Positions 33,532 to 45,967 are shown, counted from the first letter of the stretch. The stretch is DNA of 64,000 nt from Paramarasmius palmivorus (GCA_037176845.1 JAYKXP010000022.1:372001-436000); one strand, 5' to 3'. The notes: a model not told the origin generated them from the letters alone. Numbers and translations: made by a program.

Positions 33532-35120
33532 TTGCACCCATCGAGACAGAGTATTGTGAGTTTACCAACAGCCATGATTCCAATGATGTTCATCTCATTC
33601 TTGTTCATCTTTTTAGCTCTTCGCGATTTACACGATATCACCAAAGATGTAGGGGCCAGTTTCGACTCCGGAGCTCGGTATCCGGCCCCTCGTTGCCATC
33701 CAGACACTCGACAAGCCGTTCTACAACAGCTCCGAGGCTGGATGCACGACGGTTTGCGGACATCTTGTCGCCGCATTATATGGCTATACGGCCCAGTGGG
33801 CGTAGGTAAATCTGCTATTGCCCAGACATTGGCCACGGAGGCGAACGCGAGCGGGCTGCTTTTGTTTAGCTTCTTCTTTTCCCGGGGAGACCCTAGCCGG
33901 AATAATTCCAAATACATCTTTCTTCGTATGGCGCGGGAGCTCGCGAACTCTATCCCAGAGCTACAGGAACCTATGCAGGAAGCCATCAAGGAGAACCCTT
34001 CGATCCTACAATCCACGCTCGAAGATCAGTTCAAGCACCTCATCCTGGAGCCGTGTATATCGCTCCCACAAACGTACCAGAGAGAGGGTGTTTTGATCAT
34101 CGATGGCCTCGATGAATGTGATGGAAGTTCGGAGCAGCAGCGTATTCTTGCCATCATTTTGAGAGCCTTGTCCCACATTAGAATTTTTCGGATTCTGTTG
34201 TGTAGCAGGCCCGAGCCGCAAATTCGGGAGATGTTCGACACAGAAGGATTCCGCATGTTCCTCGGATGTGTAGCTCTGAACGAGTTCAAAGGAGCGAATG
34301 ACATTGCTATCTTCTTGGATAGCGAATTCAAACGGATACGTGCGAGTCCACGATATCGTCATATCCGGTTTCCACTTCCGTGGCCCGAGCCGGGCGTTGT
34401 TGATGAACTCGTTCAGAAGGCGGACGGTCAGTTCATCTTTGCCACCACTGTTGTTAAATTCATCGACGATGAATATAGCAGCCCTTGCAAGCAACTCGAG
34501 CGTGTTCTAGGCTCCGTATCAAGTCGGGATCCAGTGGTGGTCTCACCCTACCATGACTTGGATCTGCTTTATCACCAGGTCCTTGCGTCAAACCCTCAAT
34601 ACGGCAAAGTACTGGAAATTCTTCGCGCTATCGTCTCTTCACGTCATCACAATGGGTACAATTGTCGCTACACTCCCCACATCATCGGCCTTATAGTCAC
34701 ACCAGCTATCATCGAAGAACTGCTGGAATTAGAGGACGGAGAAGTAATTACAAATCTACGCGGAATGCACTCAGTTCTCCATATTGGTGGCCCTCAAGAG
34801 CCTCTTTATATTCTCCATGCATCATTCAGTGAATTTCTCACGGATGAACATCGAGCTCAGAATTTCTATATTGGCGGGATTGACATGCAGCGAGCCTTTT
34901 TAGCATCATGTTTTGCTCAAGTTATTAAGCGTTATGCTTTTCTTGACCACGGATCGAACAATACGTTACACCCTGCACAGTATGTTTTCGAAATCCATGA
35001 TACCTTTTTAAGCTGATTATCTATCTCAGGAAGCAGGTCTTGGATCATGCGTGGCAGTGGTGGGGGGGTGATGTCTGGACCCCGGATTCGGACTATTGGC
35101 GAGCGTTGAAGCTGGAGTAA
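33532..35120 (+). CDS. NACHT-domain P-loop NTPase (fungal NLR-like), short form
   Basis: A STAND-type nucleotide-binding protein, a class linked in fungi to self/non-self recognition and programmed cell death. GARYPAPRCHPDTRQAVL is the usual linker before the NACHT domain. Walker A is GPVGVGKSAIAQT, Walker B is GVLIIDGLDECDG, and RILLCSRPEP is the sensor-like motif; FIFATTVVKFI and LYILHASFSEFLTDEHR follow. The unspliced frame stops at 35016. A 50 bp GT-AG intron (34980-35029) extends it in phase to VLDHAWQWWGGDVWT and a stop at 35120. No WD40, ankyrin or TPR repeats follow, unlike many relatives. The 5' end is uncertain: an acceptor (CTTTTTAG, about 33615) suggests an upstream exon, and a TTGCAA-rich repeat lies right there, so the N-terminal effector part may be lost. 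Confidence 0.82.
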
Positions 35121-35435
35121 AGGAAATCACCTCAGCTATATTTGGCGTTTCGGTGTTATGGTATAAATCCTTGCGCTGATCGTGTCCGCATCCAAACGTA
35201 TCAGTAGTGTTATCTCCAACCTCTGTTTCTGCACTCGCAGACTGACCCGTAGCATAGATTTCTCGTACTATACAGCCCGTGTGGATCTCGTTTGTGTATG
35301 AAGATCTAGAGGTTTCCACGTATGGGACGTACAACTCTGAGCTTTAGTATCAAGTATCCTAAACCATGAATGTATTAGCAGGATATTAACAATGAATACA
35401 GTCGACGGCATCGTGCCGAGTGGGCCATCCAAAAC

Positions 35436-36686
35436 CTAAACCTTTTTCTCAATCTCGCCCAAAATTAGCGTGCCATCCTTACTCGATGTAAGCACTGTCA
35501 TTGATTTCTGTGAGCCTACGGAGGGTGGCAGAATGAAAGAAATACCCGTACATATCGGCTCATTTGGATGGAAGTCAGTTGCTGTCACTGTTCCTTTGTG
35601 ACCAGGTAGCTGTACTTTCGTTAGCAAGGGATGTCAGACAACACTAGGCATGACGTACCTTATACTCTACCCTACCACTCTCGACCTCCCAGACGCACAC
35701 CATACGGTCTGCACCTCCTACAGCCACACGCTTTCCGCCGTCGTCCTTTGACCAAGCGCCTCTGATAAGAGTGTTCTCAAAACCGGCAGGAGCACCATAT
35801 AGCGAGCGGTGTATCCGGTTCGGCAGGGAAGAGAAGGGTCTTATGTCATGAATTAATGTCGTTGAAGATAACGAGGGTGAAAGTAGGTAGTTCCCGTCTG
35901 GGGAGAGGGCGAGAGATGTCGGTGTATCGGTGTGCCCAGATAAGGCGTACTGCTCTTGGTATGTTCGTGTATCATACACCTGGAAGCAACTGAGCGTGAA
36001 GTACTGAAAAAAACCGATAGACGTACGTGAATCAAGTTGTCCAACGCCCCGACAAAAATTTGATCACCAGCCGCACTGAACTTGACAGCTGTGACTGGGC
36101 ACCCTACAACGATCTCCCCTACGCTATCTTTCGACCCATCTGAGCCTCCTTCCCAAATTTTAACCGTTCCGTCGTCTGAACCTGTTGCCAACAACTCCTG
36201 TCCTCCTCCAACCAAAGTTCGGTCCAAGGTATTTATAATCTCTTTATGTGCCCGAATCTTGCGAACGCGCCCTCCAGAGGTGAGGTCCGTGAAAATAAGG
36301 GTGTGGTCCGCTGACACGGTATAAAGAAGTGGTTCAGTGAGCGACCATTGAAGGTCTGTTATCGCGGCCTTGTGAAGATTTTGCAACAAGGCATAGTTGG
36401 TGTTCGGCGGGTATGTTCTCCACAGAGACACGCTTCTATCCGCCGAGGCTGCTGCTACCGACTGTCCATCTGGGCTAAAACGTGTAGAGAGAATTTCACC
36501 GGAATGTGCGCCGGCAAGAGAGACGATGGGGCTTTCGAGACCAGAGGTTCGTTGAACGGTTCGAATAAGGCTTTTCTCGCCAGCTTTTCCGGAAGAGGAG
36601 ATGGCAATTTGGTTTTGGGGTTCTGGGGTCGAACGTTGGCGTTTGACGAGCTGGCCAGCGGATGGCGAGGGAGGTCGTTTTGACAT
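35436..36686 (-). CDS. cwf17: U5 snRNP 40 kDa WD40 protein (SNRNP40/Cwf17/Spf38)
   Basis: A spliceosomal seven-blade beta-propeller that binds Prp8 in the U5 snRNP. Exon 1 (36027-36686) starts MSKRPPSPSAGQLVKRQRST, a basic nuclear-type N-terminus. It covers blades with SGEILSTRFSPDGQSVAAASADR, LLYTVSADHTLIFTDLTSG and LLATGSDDGTVKIWEGG. An intron (35980-36026) leads to VYDTRTYQEQYALSGHTDT, SPDGNYLLSPSLSSTTLIHDIRPF, FENTLIRGAWSKDDGGKRVAVGGADRMVCVWE and PGHKGTVTATDFHPNEPI. The final part is SKDGTLILGEIEKKV. Order and wording match human SNRNP40 closely, including HDIRPF for WDVRPF, FEKNLLRCSWSPDGSKIAAGSADR and the YMGEIQ-type end. The length, about 350 residues, is normal. Expected to be essential and constitutive. 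Confidence 0.93.
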
Positions 36687-37343
36687 TTTCTGGTCGTGGT
36701 CGAAGGGGGACTGTGCGTGAGAAATTTGAGAGGTTTTTCAAAGTCAAGCCTGTTCTTTCAGTTTCACCTCTTCCACGGTTCACCACTGTATCCGCCTTCA
36801 AAACTCGAGCCATAGACACTAGGCACTGTCATGTTTTCAGATTTGGCAGGCACTACGATCAAAGCGCACGTCCTAGTGGCTTAACATCCAGCTACAGGAC
36901 GGTACGTCAACAAATACAGGAATGGTATTTCTGAGGCCAATCGGGATCATTAGAGGCGGGAGAAGTCGCATTGGAACACAATATTCTGTCTTGATGCTGT
37001 TTTTGCTGTTCCAAGTGAGACTTCTTCGCTTTCGAGGCTATACCAGACTTGGACGCTTATTCAAGACCCGATGCGCCGGTGCTCAAAACTTGTCAATGCC
37101 CTCCTGGAAAGATCAAGCCACTCCAGGCGAAGCATGCGCCACATCCTCTACAAGATTTCTCCCGAAATCGGGCCTAGACCCCATCATAACACCTCTCGAC
37201 AGGTGAGTCAATCGTCTTGGATGCAGTGCAAATCAATTTAGGTCAGCGCAGACGGAAATAGTATCCAATACACTTCTTATGTAGCAAATAATACCAGTCC
37301 AAGACTTTCTGTTTCCCCCCATCAAATCTCCTAAGAAAGCCGG
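36687..37343. promoter_or_regulatory. Divergent promoter region, U5-40K and DUF6535 genes
   Basis: 657 bp between the starts of two divergent genes. No conserved element was assigned; a frame at 36922-37206 has no supporting feature. Confidence 0.45.
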
Positions 37344-39752
37344 ATGGCGTTCTTCAATCCAGTACGTTCCAAAGCTTTACCCAGAGCAAAACGAGAGGGG
37401 ATACTTACCAAGGCCTTTTCTAGCATCCGCAAACTCTAGCAAACATCGGGCGAATGCAGAGCCAGGTTTGTACCCACAATATACCCATGAACTATGAGGT
37501 ACTAACTTCTTTCTAGAGCTCTGTACATCCTCCGCCGAAGGTACGCGTTATCTAGAGAACGACACATTGGATTACTGCTCAACATGTCGCGTAGATACCT
37601 CTCCCAGCCTCAGCACATGGGTCTATACAGGAAGACTTGGTATGTAGCCACTACTCATCTTCGATTATTCGCGCATCTTTAACCTCCAATCGATCATGCA
37701 GCCACCCAATACCATGCCAAGGGAATGGAAACCTACTCCGAGTCTTGACGAATCGTATAATACTCTATTGAGGGAGGTCAGCAGATATGACGAGGATTCA
37801 GTCAAGAACTGGAGAGATGATATTGATACCCTTTTGGTTTTTGTACGTTCGCTTCCGTGTCATTCATGCTCCTGCTTATCCATGAACAGGCCGGTCTTTT
37901 CTCAGCTGTAGTAACAGCATTCGTTGTCGAATCGTATCAGTGGCTCTCCGAGGATCCTACGGATACAGCAGTTGGACTGCTGATGCAAATTTCGATGCAG
38001 CTTAACGCTTCCCAAATCGTTGTGGAGCGACCTCCGTTTAAAGCCGACTCGTCTTCCATCCGTATCAACTGCCTTTGGTTTCTCAGCCTCATATTCAGCC
38101 TTACGTCAGCCCTATTCGGCCTCCTTTGCAAGCAGTGGGTACGAGAGCATCAACGCGATACTCAAACCCGGACACAAGGCGAAGAGTTAGCTCTCCGCCA
38201 ATTACGAAGGGACAGCTTCGAGAGATGGGGTGTCTCGTCGTTCTTATCGGCGCTCCCCATTCTACTCGAAGCTGCCCTTCTTCTGTTCTTTGCGGGTATA
38301 CTAGATCTCTTATGGAACCGAAACCACATTCCCTTTGCATTCTGTTTTATTGCAGTCATCCTCAGCACGGGACTGTATTTCCTCACCACATTCCTTCCGA
38401 CATTGACTATTCCAGGAGAGCAATGGGACGAGTTCTACGATAACAACTTTGATAAGTTGTCCTACCAGTTCATATGTCCATTCAAATCACCGCAGGCATG
38501 GGTCGTTTATCATCTGTCTTGCAAGGTCCTTCACGGACTATCCAAACTTCCAATTATCCCTCAAACTTTGCGAAGCAGCGCCTCGAGACTGTACGACCGC
38601 ATAGGCAACATTGCCGCGGACTGGTCCTCATTCGATCTCCGAGTGGTCAGGGGATTCGACGAACATCTTCGTCCATTCACAGATTCAGACCCTTTCAATC
38701 TGAAAGTGTATGAGCTACGTGCTTTAGAATGGGCAGTGACTCTATTACGCGACAGCCCGTCGATGATACCACATCTCCAGAACGTTCTTAGCACGATACC
38801 ACCTTCCGTGGCGATGTCAGCCGTCTTTGGCGAGTGGAAGTACGCAATGTGGGGAGATGTACCGCCAGCTGATGTTGAGCTTAGGCTTGGCGATCCAAAG
38901 GCGTTTGTCGACTCACAAATGGAAGGTTTGGGCCGTTACATCGAGACGGCACCTTGGCCGACTGTAAGCGAACCTGCTCTTCATGACGCGGACAGGATCA
39001 AGTTGTTGTTCTACCATCAGTACTGGATGGCAATTACCCACCGATTCGAGCAGCCTAGCTATTATCTAAATATCGGTTCGCAACAGGCAAGCCTCCAAAA
39101 GTCCACGGGTCTCCGTTTCGTCATACCCTTCCCTGTTGTGGATGCGTTATGGATGCATGAGGTTCCCAATGTCCAGAAGGAGAGCCTGAAACTGTTATCC
39201 TTTTTCGAAGATGCGTGGAGTACACAATGGCCGGGGTACGACGAAGGCAGGCACAATCGCGAGCGTCTAGCTTTCGTTCTCGCGTTATCGAGGCATATTA
39301 ATACTACAAGTCGCGTCTCGATACTGCTCACGAGCAGCCGTGGGCAGCGGTTCATACGCTTCATCCATAATCAAATCATATCTCGACGATTATATGAGCC
39401 AACCGACTTACTTGGTCCAGAAGTTCTGATGTTGGAATGGACAAAGTCGATTATAAGGACAAGAAATGTTGGACGCCTTCCTCAGGACTATTTTCCGGAC
39501 ATACCACTAGCCGGATCACGTTCTAATTTGACTTCTTTCCAACCGGCTGGCATTCACTACTCCGCTGAAACCGTCCATTCTACACATCCAGACAACCCTG
39601 CTCCTGTTACGAGCAAAAACGCGGCTGTTATTTCCGATGCCACAACCCCAGGAGGCAGACGAACGCCTGCAACTGCTAACAATGGGATGACTCGAGATTC
39701 AGTGATGCCAGGAAACGCTGCGGGAGCTGGTAGCGCTGACAGCCATGCATAG
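37344..39752 (+). CDS. DUF6535-domain membrane protein
   Basis: An Agaricomycete-specific family of unknown function. ATG 37344 (MAFFNP) is joined in phase through four short introns of roughly 50-70 bp to PPNTMPREWKPTPSLDESY. Next come the domain hallmarks YDEDSVKNWRDDIDTLLVF, an intron (donor after 37842), then AGLFSAVVTAFVVESYQWL. More helices follow: INCLWFLSLIFSLTSALFGLLCKQW, FLSALPILLEAALLLFFAGILDLLW and FAFCFIAVILSTGLYFLTTFLPTL. The remaining 400 or so residues are a soluble C-terminal region without known motifs, ending in a Ser/Thr/Pro-rich tail. These genes are usually multicopy in mushroom genomes. The role is unknown; a membrane location is clear. The frame is intact. Confidence 0.87.
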
Positions 39753-40560
39753 CTGTCGGCTGTGGCTGATATAATTCAATACCCCAATACCTATCTAAGT
39801 TCATGAGTGTCCAATTATGTACGTTCTAAAAACACATATCTGTATATGAAGTGCTCTATCTGGAGACAGAATGAAGGTTACGTTGTCGTACTGAGTATTG
39901 GCATTTACTGAACGGTCCCGGGCCGCTTCCGGAATCGTTTGCGAGCTCCAAATTTTCTTCACAGCATGGCTACCTGTGACCATGCTTCTGGATGGAGGTA
40001 GAAACCTCTCCGCTCTGTTTTTGTAGCGTTCAACATTGCATGCGATTCGTAAATAAAAACAAGTCTGGTACCTGAAGACATGTCACATTGTCATGAGTCA
40101 TACTGTAGTAGGTCACGGTATATTTCCCACGTCCAAGAAGCAACATTGAGCCTTAGCTTTCAACAGTGATTAGCTACTACTACATTCACTGCGAGCAGGA
40201 GTCATCACTTCATGCACAGCAGAGTTTTTTTCTCCTTCACCTTCTGAAAAAGCTTGACGGTCAGTCAAGGATTTGGATCTTATGGTGACGTCAAACGGTG
40301 GATCCTCGGTTTTCGCTCCTCGATTTTTGCAAACCCAGCCTGCGGCCCTCGCTCGGACGAGCCATCGCATCACTCTATCGGGCAATAAACAGGAGTGCCT
40401 CATTGCCAAGGTCTATATTTAGTGAATTGTAAGCTGCATGCATACATAGCGATTAGTTATACTCTAGTACTCACATACCCAGTTCTACCCTCACCGGGCC
40501 GCCACAGCTCTATAAAAGAGGTGAGTAGTTCTGTTGGACATTATTGTGCAAAGGATTAAG
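39753..40560. promoter_or_regulatory. Upstream region of GH28 copy 1
   Basis: From about 39961 this matches 42778 onward upstream of copy 2 (for example CTGCTTCTGGATGGAG-type sequence and TTTTTGTAGCGTxCAACATTG), so the duplication includes about 600 bp of promoter. No other gene was seen. Confidence 0.6.
40511..40518 (+). promoter_or_regulatory. TATA box of GH28 copy 1
   Basis: TATAAAAG lies 50 bp before the ATG, preceded by CACCGGGCCGCCA. The same arrangement and spacing occur in front of copy 2. Confidence 0.75.
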
Positions 40561-42464
40561 ATGCATTTTCTCCTCTCAGCTACTCTCGCCTCATTCACAA
40601 GCCTTTCTTTCGCTTCCCCGCTAGTTCCGCGCTGTACTGGCACTATTTCCTCTCTAGACGGTGAGGACGCGATCTGTCTCCACGACTGGCAGAATTGATT
40701 GCTTACGAGCACCTTCAGATGTCACTGACGCGGTCAAGTGCACTGAAATCAACATCGAAAGCTTCGAAGTACCCGCTGGGAAGACTTTTGAGCTGGACCT
40801 GCTCCAAGGAACTACGGTCAACATAAGTGGGTTTACTCTGTTCGTAATGCCCTGGTATGCATGCCTGATGTTCGACTATTACTCTTAGACGGAAACATCA
40901 CATTTGGTGTCTCTAACTGGGATGGCCCTTTATTCTTAGTGAGGTATGCTTCTTTCTCGCCCTCTCATAGGTGAATGGCTTATGTGCTTGTCGGGTACAG
41001 CGGTAAAGATATCACCTGTACGTGCCGCTCGTCCGGTGAGATTTCCTCAGCTTACCGTCAGTCTAGTTAACGGCAATGGCTACACGTTCGATGGTAACGG
41101 TCCTGAATATTGGGTATGTGTCTCATAAAAAAGTTTATTGCTCAAGTGGAGTTAAATGCAAGTATACTCCAGGATGGGAAAGGACTGAACGGTGGCGTCA
41201 CCAAGCCGGCTCCAATGATGAAGTGCTCACAACTTCGCTGTCAAACTCTTCATGTAGACTCACACCTTTTTTAGGATCGAAATTTCTGGCGTTTACCAGG
41301 ACGTTGTCATTCTTAACTCGCCTGCCCGCGCATACTCGGTGGACAGCTCTGATCCTCTCTTGATGAATTCTCTCACAGTGGATAATTGTAGGTGTAACGC
41401 TGTGCTATGCGGAATACTGCTCATCCGAAGCATTCTTTAGCTGCGGGAGACAAGCCAAACAGCAGCAGCGATGGCAAAGCTGCTGGCCACAACACTGATG
41501 GCTTCGATGTTAGCGCGAGTAATCTGGTAATCTCAAACAGGTCAGTTCTTCAACGCCGCTTATTGCTGCCGTCATCACGTCTAACGCCTTATACAGCAAT
41601 GTTCACAACCAGGTAATGCTATCTGTATGCCTTAAAGTTCACAGTACTCAGTACATTCCTAGGATGACTGTCTGGCTCTCAATAAAGGCACCAACGTCAC
41701 CTTTACTGGCAACACTTGCACCGGAGGTCACGGTATCTCAATTGTCAGTTCCGCAATACTGTTCTGAATGCAACACAGTCTGAGCATTTTTGACCCAAGG
41801 GTTCCATCTCTTCGAACGTCGTTGTGAGCGACATCCACATAATCAACAACAAAGTAACCAACAGGTCAGCTCTTCTCCTCTACGCTACTTGAATAGAAGG
41901 GCTTACCGCTACTACCCCTCACAGCCAACAAGCCTTCCGTATCAAGACTGATAAAGACGCTACGGGATCCTCTGTCTCCGGTGTCCACTACTCGGGTAAC
42001 ACTGCGACTGGGTGTACTAACTATGGTGTGATCATCGACCAGGTCAGTCGTGCGAGAATGCTTTCCAGAACTGGACTCACTGATATTGAGCGATATTTGC
42101 TTCTCTAGAGCTATCCATCCACTCTGGGCAAAGCTGGGAACGGCGTAACAATCTCCGTAAGCTATCGGCTCCCAATAGCACATTTTCGTTTTATGCCCTT
42201 TCTAAGTTCTTCATGCCAGGACATTGATTTCACTGGTTCGAAAACAGACGTCGCAGTAGGTAGCAACGCCGAGCGTGTTGCAGTTAATTGTGGCTCTGGA
42301 AGTTGCACAGGTGCGATAATTCAAATGCCGGCATCAGTGTCGTGTTACTCACTTGCATTTTCTATCAAACAGGTACTTGGGACTGGTCAGAACTAGAAGT
42401 TTCTGGCGGGAAAGCTGGAAACATCACTGGATTCAGTGGTATCACCGGTTTCAGCCAATCCTAG
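40561..42464 (+). CDS. Endopolygalacturonase, GH28, copy 1
   Basis: A secreted pectin-degrading enzyme that hydrolyses alpha-1,4 galacturonosyl bonds in polygalacturonan. The signal peptide [18 protein letters not shown] is followed by [14 protein letters not shown]. Mature sequence includes [21 protein letters not shown] and [19 protein letters not shown]. All GH28 catalytic motifs are present in order: NTDGFD, QDDC, GGHGIS and FRIKT, plus a C-terminal Cys cluster ([15 protein letters not shown]). The predicted length is about 365 residues, normal for fungal endo-enzymes. I could place 14 introns of about 45-70 bp, all GT-AG and all keeping phase (for example donors at 41865 and after HNQ), which makes this a very finely split gene. 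Expression is probably inducible by pectin, though no element was assigned. Confidence 0.93.
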
Positions 42465-43410
42465 AGGTCCAGTGTAACTGGAATTTGAATAGAATAGTAC
42501 CGTTGCGAATCACGAAATTGTGTCTTTCATTTTGTCCAAACGAAGGCCGGAATGAGAGCCTCGCGGAAATGTGGGAGGAATGATCCAACATGAATGCATG
42601 AACGAAGATGTGTGTGCTTTGCCAAAATCTAATGTCCGCAATTTTTTTCTGTGTGTTTCATGTGCATGACTATCTGGGGTACACTTGAACATCCGCCGTG
42701 CTCCACTAAAGGATCTTTTACTACCGAGAGGCCTGGAGCCCGCCAGAGCTCGTTTGTATGTCTCCACAGTTCTCTCGCAGCATGGCTATGTACGGTGTTC
42801 CTGCTTCTGGATGGAGTTAGAGACTTCTCCGCTATGCTTTTGTAGCGTGCAACATTGTGTGGGACTTGTGGGATTCGTAAGTAGAAGTAAATCTGGACGT
42901 GCACAGAGTAATCTATCTATCTATTCAGGCACAGCCGGCGCCCACGCCATATGAGTCAATACTTAGGTAATTTTCCCACGACCGCTCAGCGCTCACCAAC
43001 GACATCCTCTGTGAATGGAGGACATCCGGGATCCCTGTAACAGACTTTTCTCCCTTCGTATTTCGAAGAAGCTTGAAATTCAGATTCAAGAACTTGGATT
43101 CGATGGTGATGTCAAACAGTGCGTCCCTCGAATTTTCAATTTTGGCATACCCAGCCGTCGGCCCTCGATAGCCCTCGCTTGGCCCTCGCTCTGAGAGCCT
43201 TCTCATTACTCTATCAGGTAATAAGCAGTTGTGCCTCCATTAACAAGGTCTACATTAGACTCTATATTTGGTGTATTGCAGGCTGCATCATGTGCATGCA
43301 TACACAATTATACTTCAGCACTCGCATACTCAATCCACCCTCACCGGGCCGCCAAAGCCCTATAAAAGAGGCGAGTGGTTTTGCTGGAATTCATTGTGCA
43401 TAGGATAAAG
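42465..43410. promoter_or_regulatory. Spacer and promoter between GH28 copies
   Basis: It contains the 3' flank of copy 1 (to about 42610, matched after copy 2) and the duplicated upstream region of copy 2 from 42778. No additional gene was seen. Confidence 0.6.
43361..43368 (+). promoter_or_regulatory. TATA box of GH28 copy 2
   Basis: TATAAAAG lies 50 bp before the ATG, with the same CACCGGGCCGCCA upstream as copy 1. Confidence 0.75.
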
Positions 43411-45310
43411 ATGCATTCTCTCCTCTCAGTCCTTCTTGCCTCTTTCACGAGTGTTTCTTACGCCTCTCTGCTATTTCCACGCTGTACCGGCACCATTTCC
43501 TCTCTAGACGGTGAGGACGCCGCAACCCATGGGCCATCGCCATGGCTGGTAGGATTAAATCACTTACGGGTACTTTCAGATGTTACCGACGCGATCAAGT
43601 GCACTGAAGTCAACATCGAAAGCTTTGAAGTACCCGCTGGGAAGACTTTCGAGCTCGACCTGTTGCAAGGAACTACTGTCAATATGAGTGGGTTTACTCT
43701 GTTCGCACTAGCTATGCAGCCCTAATCTGTTACTATTACTATCAGACGGGAACATCACATTCGGTTTTTCGAACTGGGCTGGCCCTCTATTCTTAGTGAG
43801 GTGTGCATTTTTCCCGGCCCTCTCATAGGTGTCGACCGACTTATGTATTTGTTGGCTTCAGTGGTAAAGATATAACTTGTATGTATCACTCGTCCGGTGA
43901 AATTTCCTCAGCTCACCGTCGAACTAGTTAACGGCAACGGCTACACTTTCGACGGCAACGGTCCTGCATATTGGGTATGCAAACAATTCTGTATTTAAGT
44001 GAAGTCTGATGCAAGTATGCTACAGGATGGGAAAGGATTGAACAATGGCACCACCAAGCCAGCTCCGATGATGAAGTACTCATAAATTCGCCAAGCTCTT
44101 CATATGAACTTACGCATTCTTTAGGATCAAAATTTCTGGCATTTACCAGGAAGTTGTCGTTCTTAACTCGCCTGCCCGTGCATACTCAGTGGACAGCTCT
44201 GCTCCTCTTTTGATGACTTCTCTCACAGTGGATAACTGTGGGTGTAACTTTGTGTTACGCGGTATACTGCTTGTTTGACACGTTTCTTAGCTGCGGGAGA
44301 CAAGCCAAATAACAATAGTGATGGAAAAGCAGCCGGCCACAACACTGATGGTTTCGATGTCAGCGCGAGTAACTTGGTAATATCGAATAGGTAAGTTCCT
44401 GAACGCCGCTTAGTATGCCATTGCCTCTTATGCCTTGTACAGCAACGTTCATAATCAGGTAACACCACCTGTACTCCTTGTCAACTTTCTCAGTGCTCAG
44501 TATATCGTGCCTAGGATGACTGTTTGGCTCTTAATAAAGGTACTAATGTCACCTTTACTGGCAACACCTGCACCGGAGGTCATGGTATCTCAATCGTCAG
44601 TACTTCAGTTCCAGTACTATTATCAAGCCCTCAAGTCTGAACAGTTTTGACATAAGGGCTCTATTTCTTCGAACGTCGTGGTGAGCGACATCCACATAAC
44701 CAACAACACAGTAATCAATAAGCCAGTTCTTCTCTGCGCTACGTGAAAATGTGGGCTTACCATAACCTCCAATCACAGCCAACAAGCCTTCCGTATCAAG
44801 ACTGTCAAGAGCGCTACTAATTCCTCAGTCTCCGGTGTTCACTACTCAGGTAACACTGCGACGGGCTGTACTAAATATGGAGTAATCATCGACCAGGTCA
44901 GTCGGCTTTTCATTACGGGATTTACTGATCTTAAGCAATGGATGTTTCTTTAGAGCTATCCATCCACTCTTGGACAACCTGGGAATGGCGTAACAATCTC
45001 TGTAAGCTATCACTTCCCGGTAGCACATTTTCATCTGGTGCCCTTTCTAAACTCCTCATTCCAGGACATTGATTTCTCGGGGTCGAAAACAAACATCGTA
45101 GTTGGTAGCGACGCCGAGCGTGTTGCAGTTAATTGTGGCTCTGGAACTTGCACAGGTGTGATTGTTTGAACGGCTGCATCAAAAGTGTATTACTCACTAA
45201 TAGTTTCTATCGAAACAGGCACTTGGGACTGGTCAGAACTCGAAGTTTCTGGTGGGAAGGCTGGCAACATTACTGGATTCAGTGGAATCACCGGTTTCAG
45301 CCAGACCTAG
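43411..45310 (+). CDS. Endopolygalacturonase, GH28, copy 2, with one abnormal splice donor
   Basis: The tandem duplicate of the preceding gene. It has the signal peptide [18 protein letters not shown], then [13 protein letters not shown], the same exon borders and all GH28 motifs (NTDGFD, DDC, GGHGIS, FRIKT). The oddity is the intron before QQAFRIK: copy 1 has a normal GT donor (41865-41866), but here the matching position reads AA|GC (44722-44723). If the intron is retained, a stop codon follows within ten codons, before RIK. Rescue could come from GC-AG splicing, or from a GT at 44743-44744, which would leave only a 36 nt intron and insert eight residues in phase. All other exons are open, so decay is recent or the gene still works. 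Confidence 0.85.
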
Positions 45311-45967
45311 ATTTGGAGGTCTGATATTAGTTCAAGTACAGAATAGTCGTCACAAATCACGAAATCTTTCAAGTTTCGTTCGATCCAAATGAAGGCCAGA
45401 ATAAGAGCCTCGCGGAATTGTGGGAAGAATGATCCATGACACGAACAAGGATGTCGGATGGTCCTTCAAGTGTGCCCAGCACATCTCCCTCAGCTCGCTT
45501 TGTGTAGTTTCATCGAGTGTAACGGGTCGCTCTAGAAAGTACCCCCGGCCCCTCGTATCATGCCGGGCCCTTAAGGCCTTATATAACAGGGAATCGTTTC
45601 TTTAGTCTTGCACCTTACCATTACCCAGACCTTGTGTCACTATGACTCGTTCAAGTTTTATATGCTGTAGTGTTGGTTTGAAGGCACCACGAGATCGACT
45701 CGCGCGCTTAGCCGACGTCGAAACCGCCGACTTTCTTCCCAACCAGCTGGCAATCACCACTACATATTCTGCAGTCTGCGTAGATGATTACGCTCCTGCA
45801 GCGAACAAAAAACGCGGTCGCTAGCTTCAGGTGCTCACAGGGAGCTATTCATTGATAATATAGTAATCTTGTTACGGCCTTCATAACCACGTACTCGCAC
45901 CTCAGAAATAATTAAGGTCGCGGATAGACCTGTATTGCTCTCGCTGGCCGAGAAGATCTTTGATCAA
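45311..45967. other. Spacer after GH28 copy 2; small frame of doubtful status
   Basis: It includes the duplicated 3' flank to about 45450. A 60-residue frame at 45642-45824 (MTRSSFICCSVG... ending NKKRGR) is preceded by TATATAA at about 45582, but it has no recognisable feature and may be chance. The tail end of paralogue D begins at 45968. Confidence 0.35.

Larger units (their letters stand above)
39961..42610 (+). repeat. Tandem duplication unit 1 (GH28 copy 1)
   Basis: A segment of about 2.65 kb with promoter, gene and 3' flank, repeated at 42778-45450. Exons are far more alike than introns. Confidence 0.8.
42778..45450 (+). repeat. Tandem duplication unit 2 (GH28 copy 2)
   Basis: The second copy of the GH28 unit. 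Its 3' flank shares GAGCCTCGCGGAA and GATCCA-type sequence with copy 1. Confidence 0.8.

Noticed and set aside
33429..34016. Long antisense frame over the NACHT gene
   Set aside because: It is a shadow of the sense reading frame with its conserved Walker motifs; no features of its own.
45642..45824. 60-residue frame as a gene
   Set aside because: Only a TATA-like sequence upstream supports it; no homology feature, signal or motif is seen.
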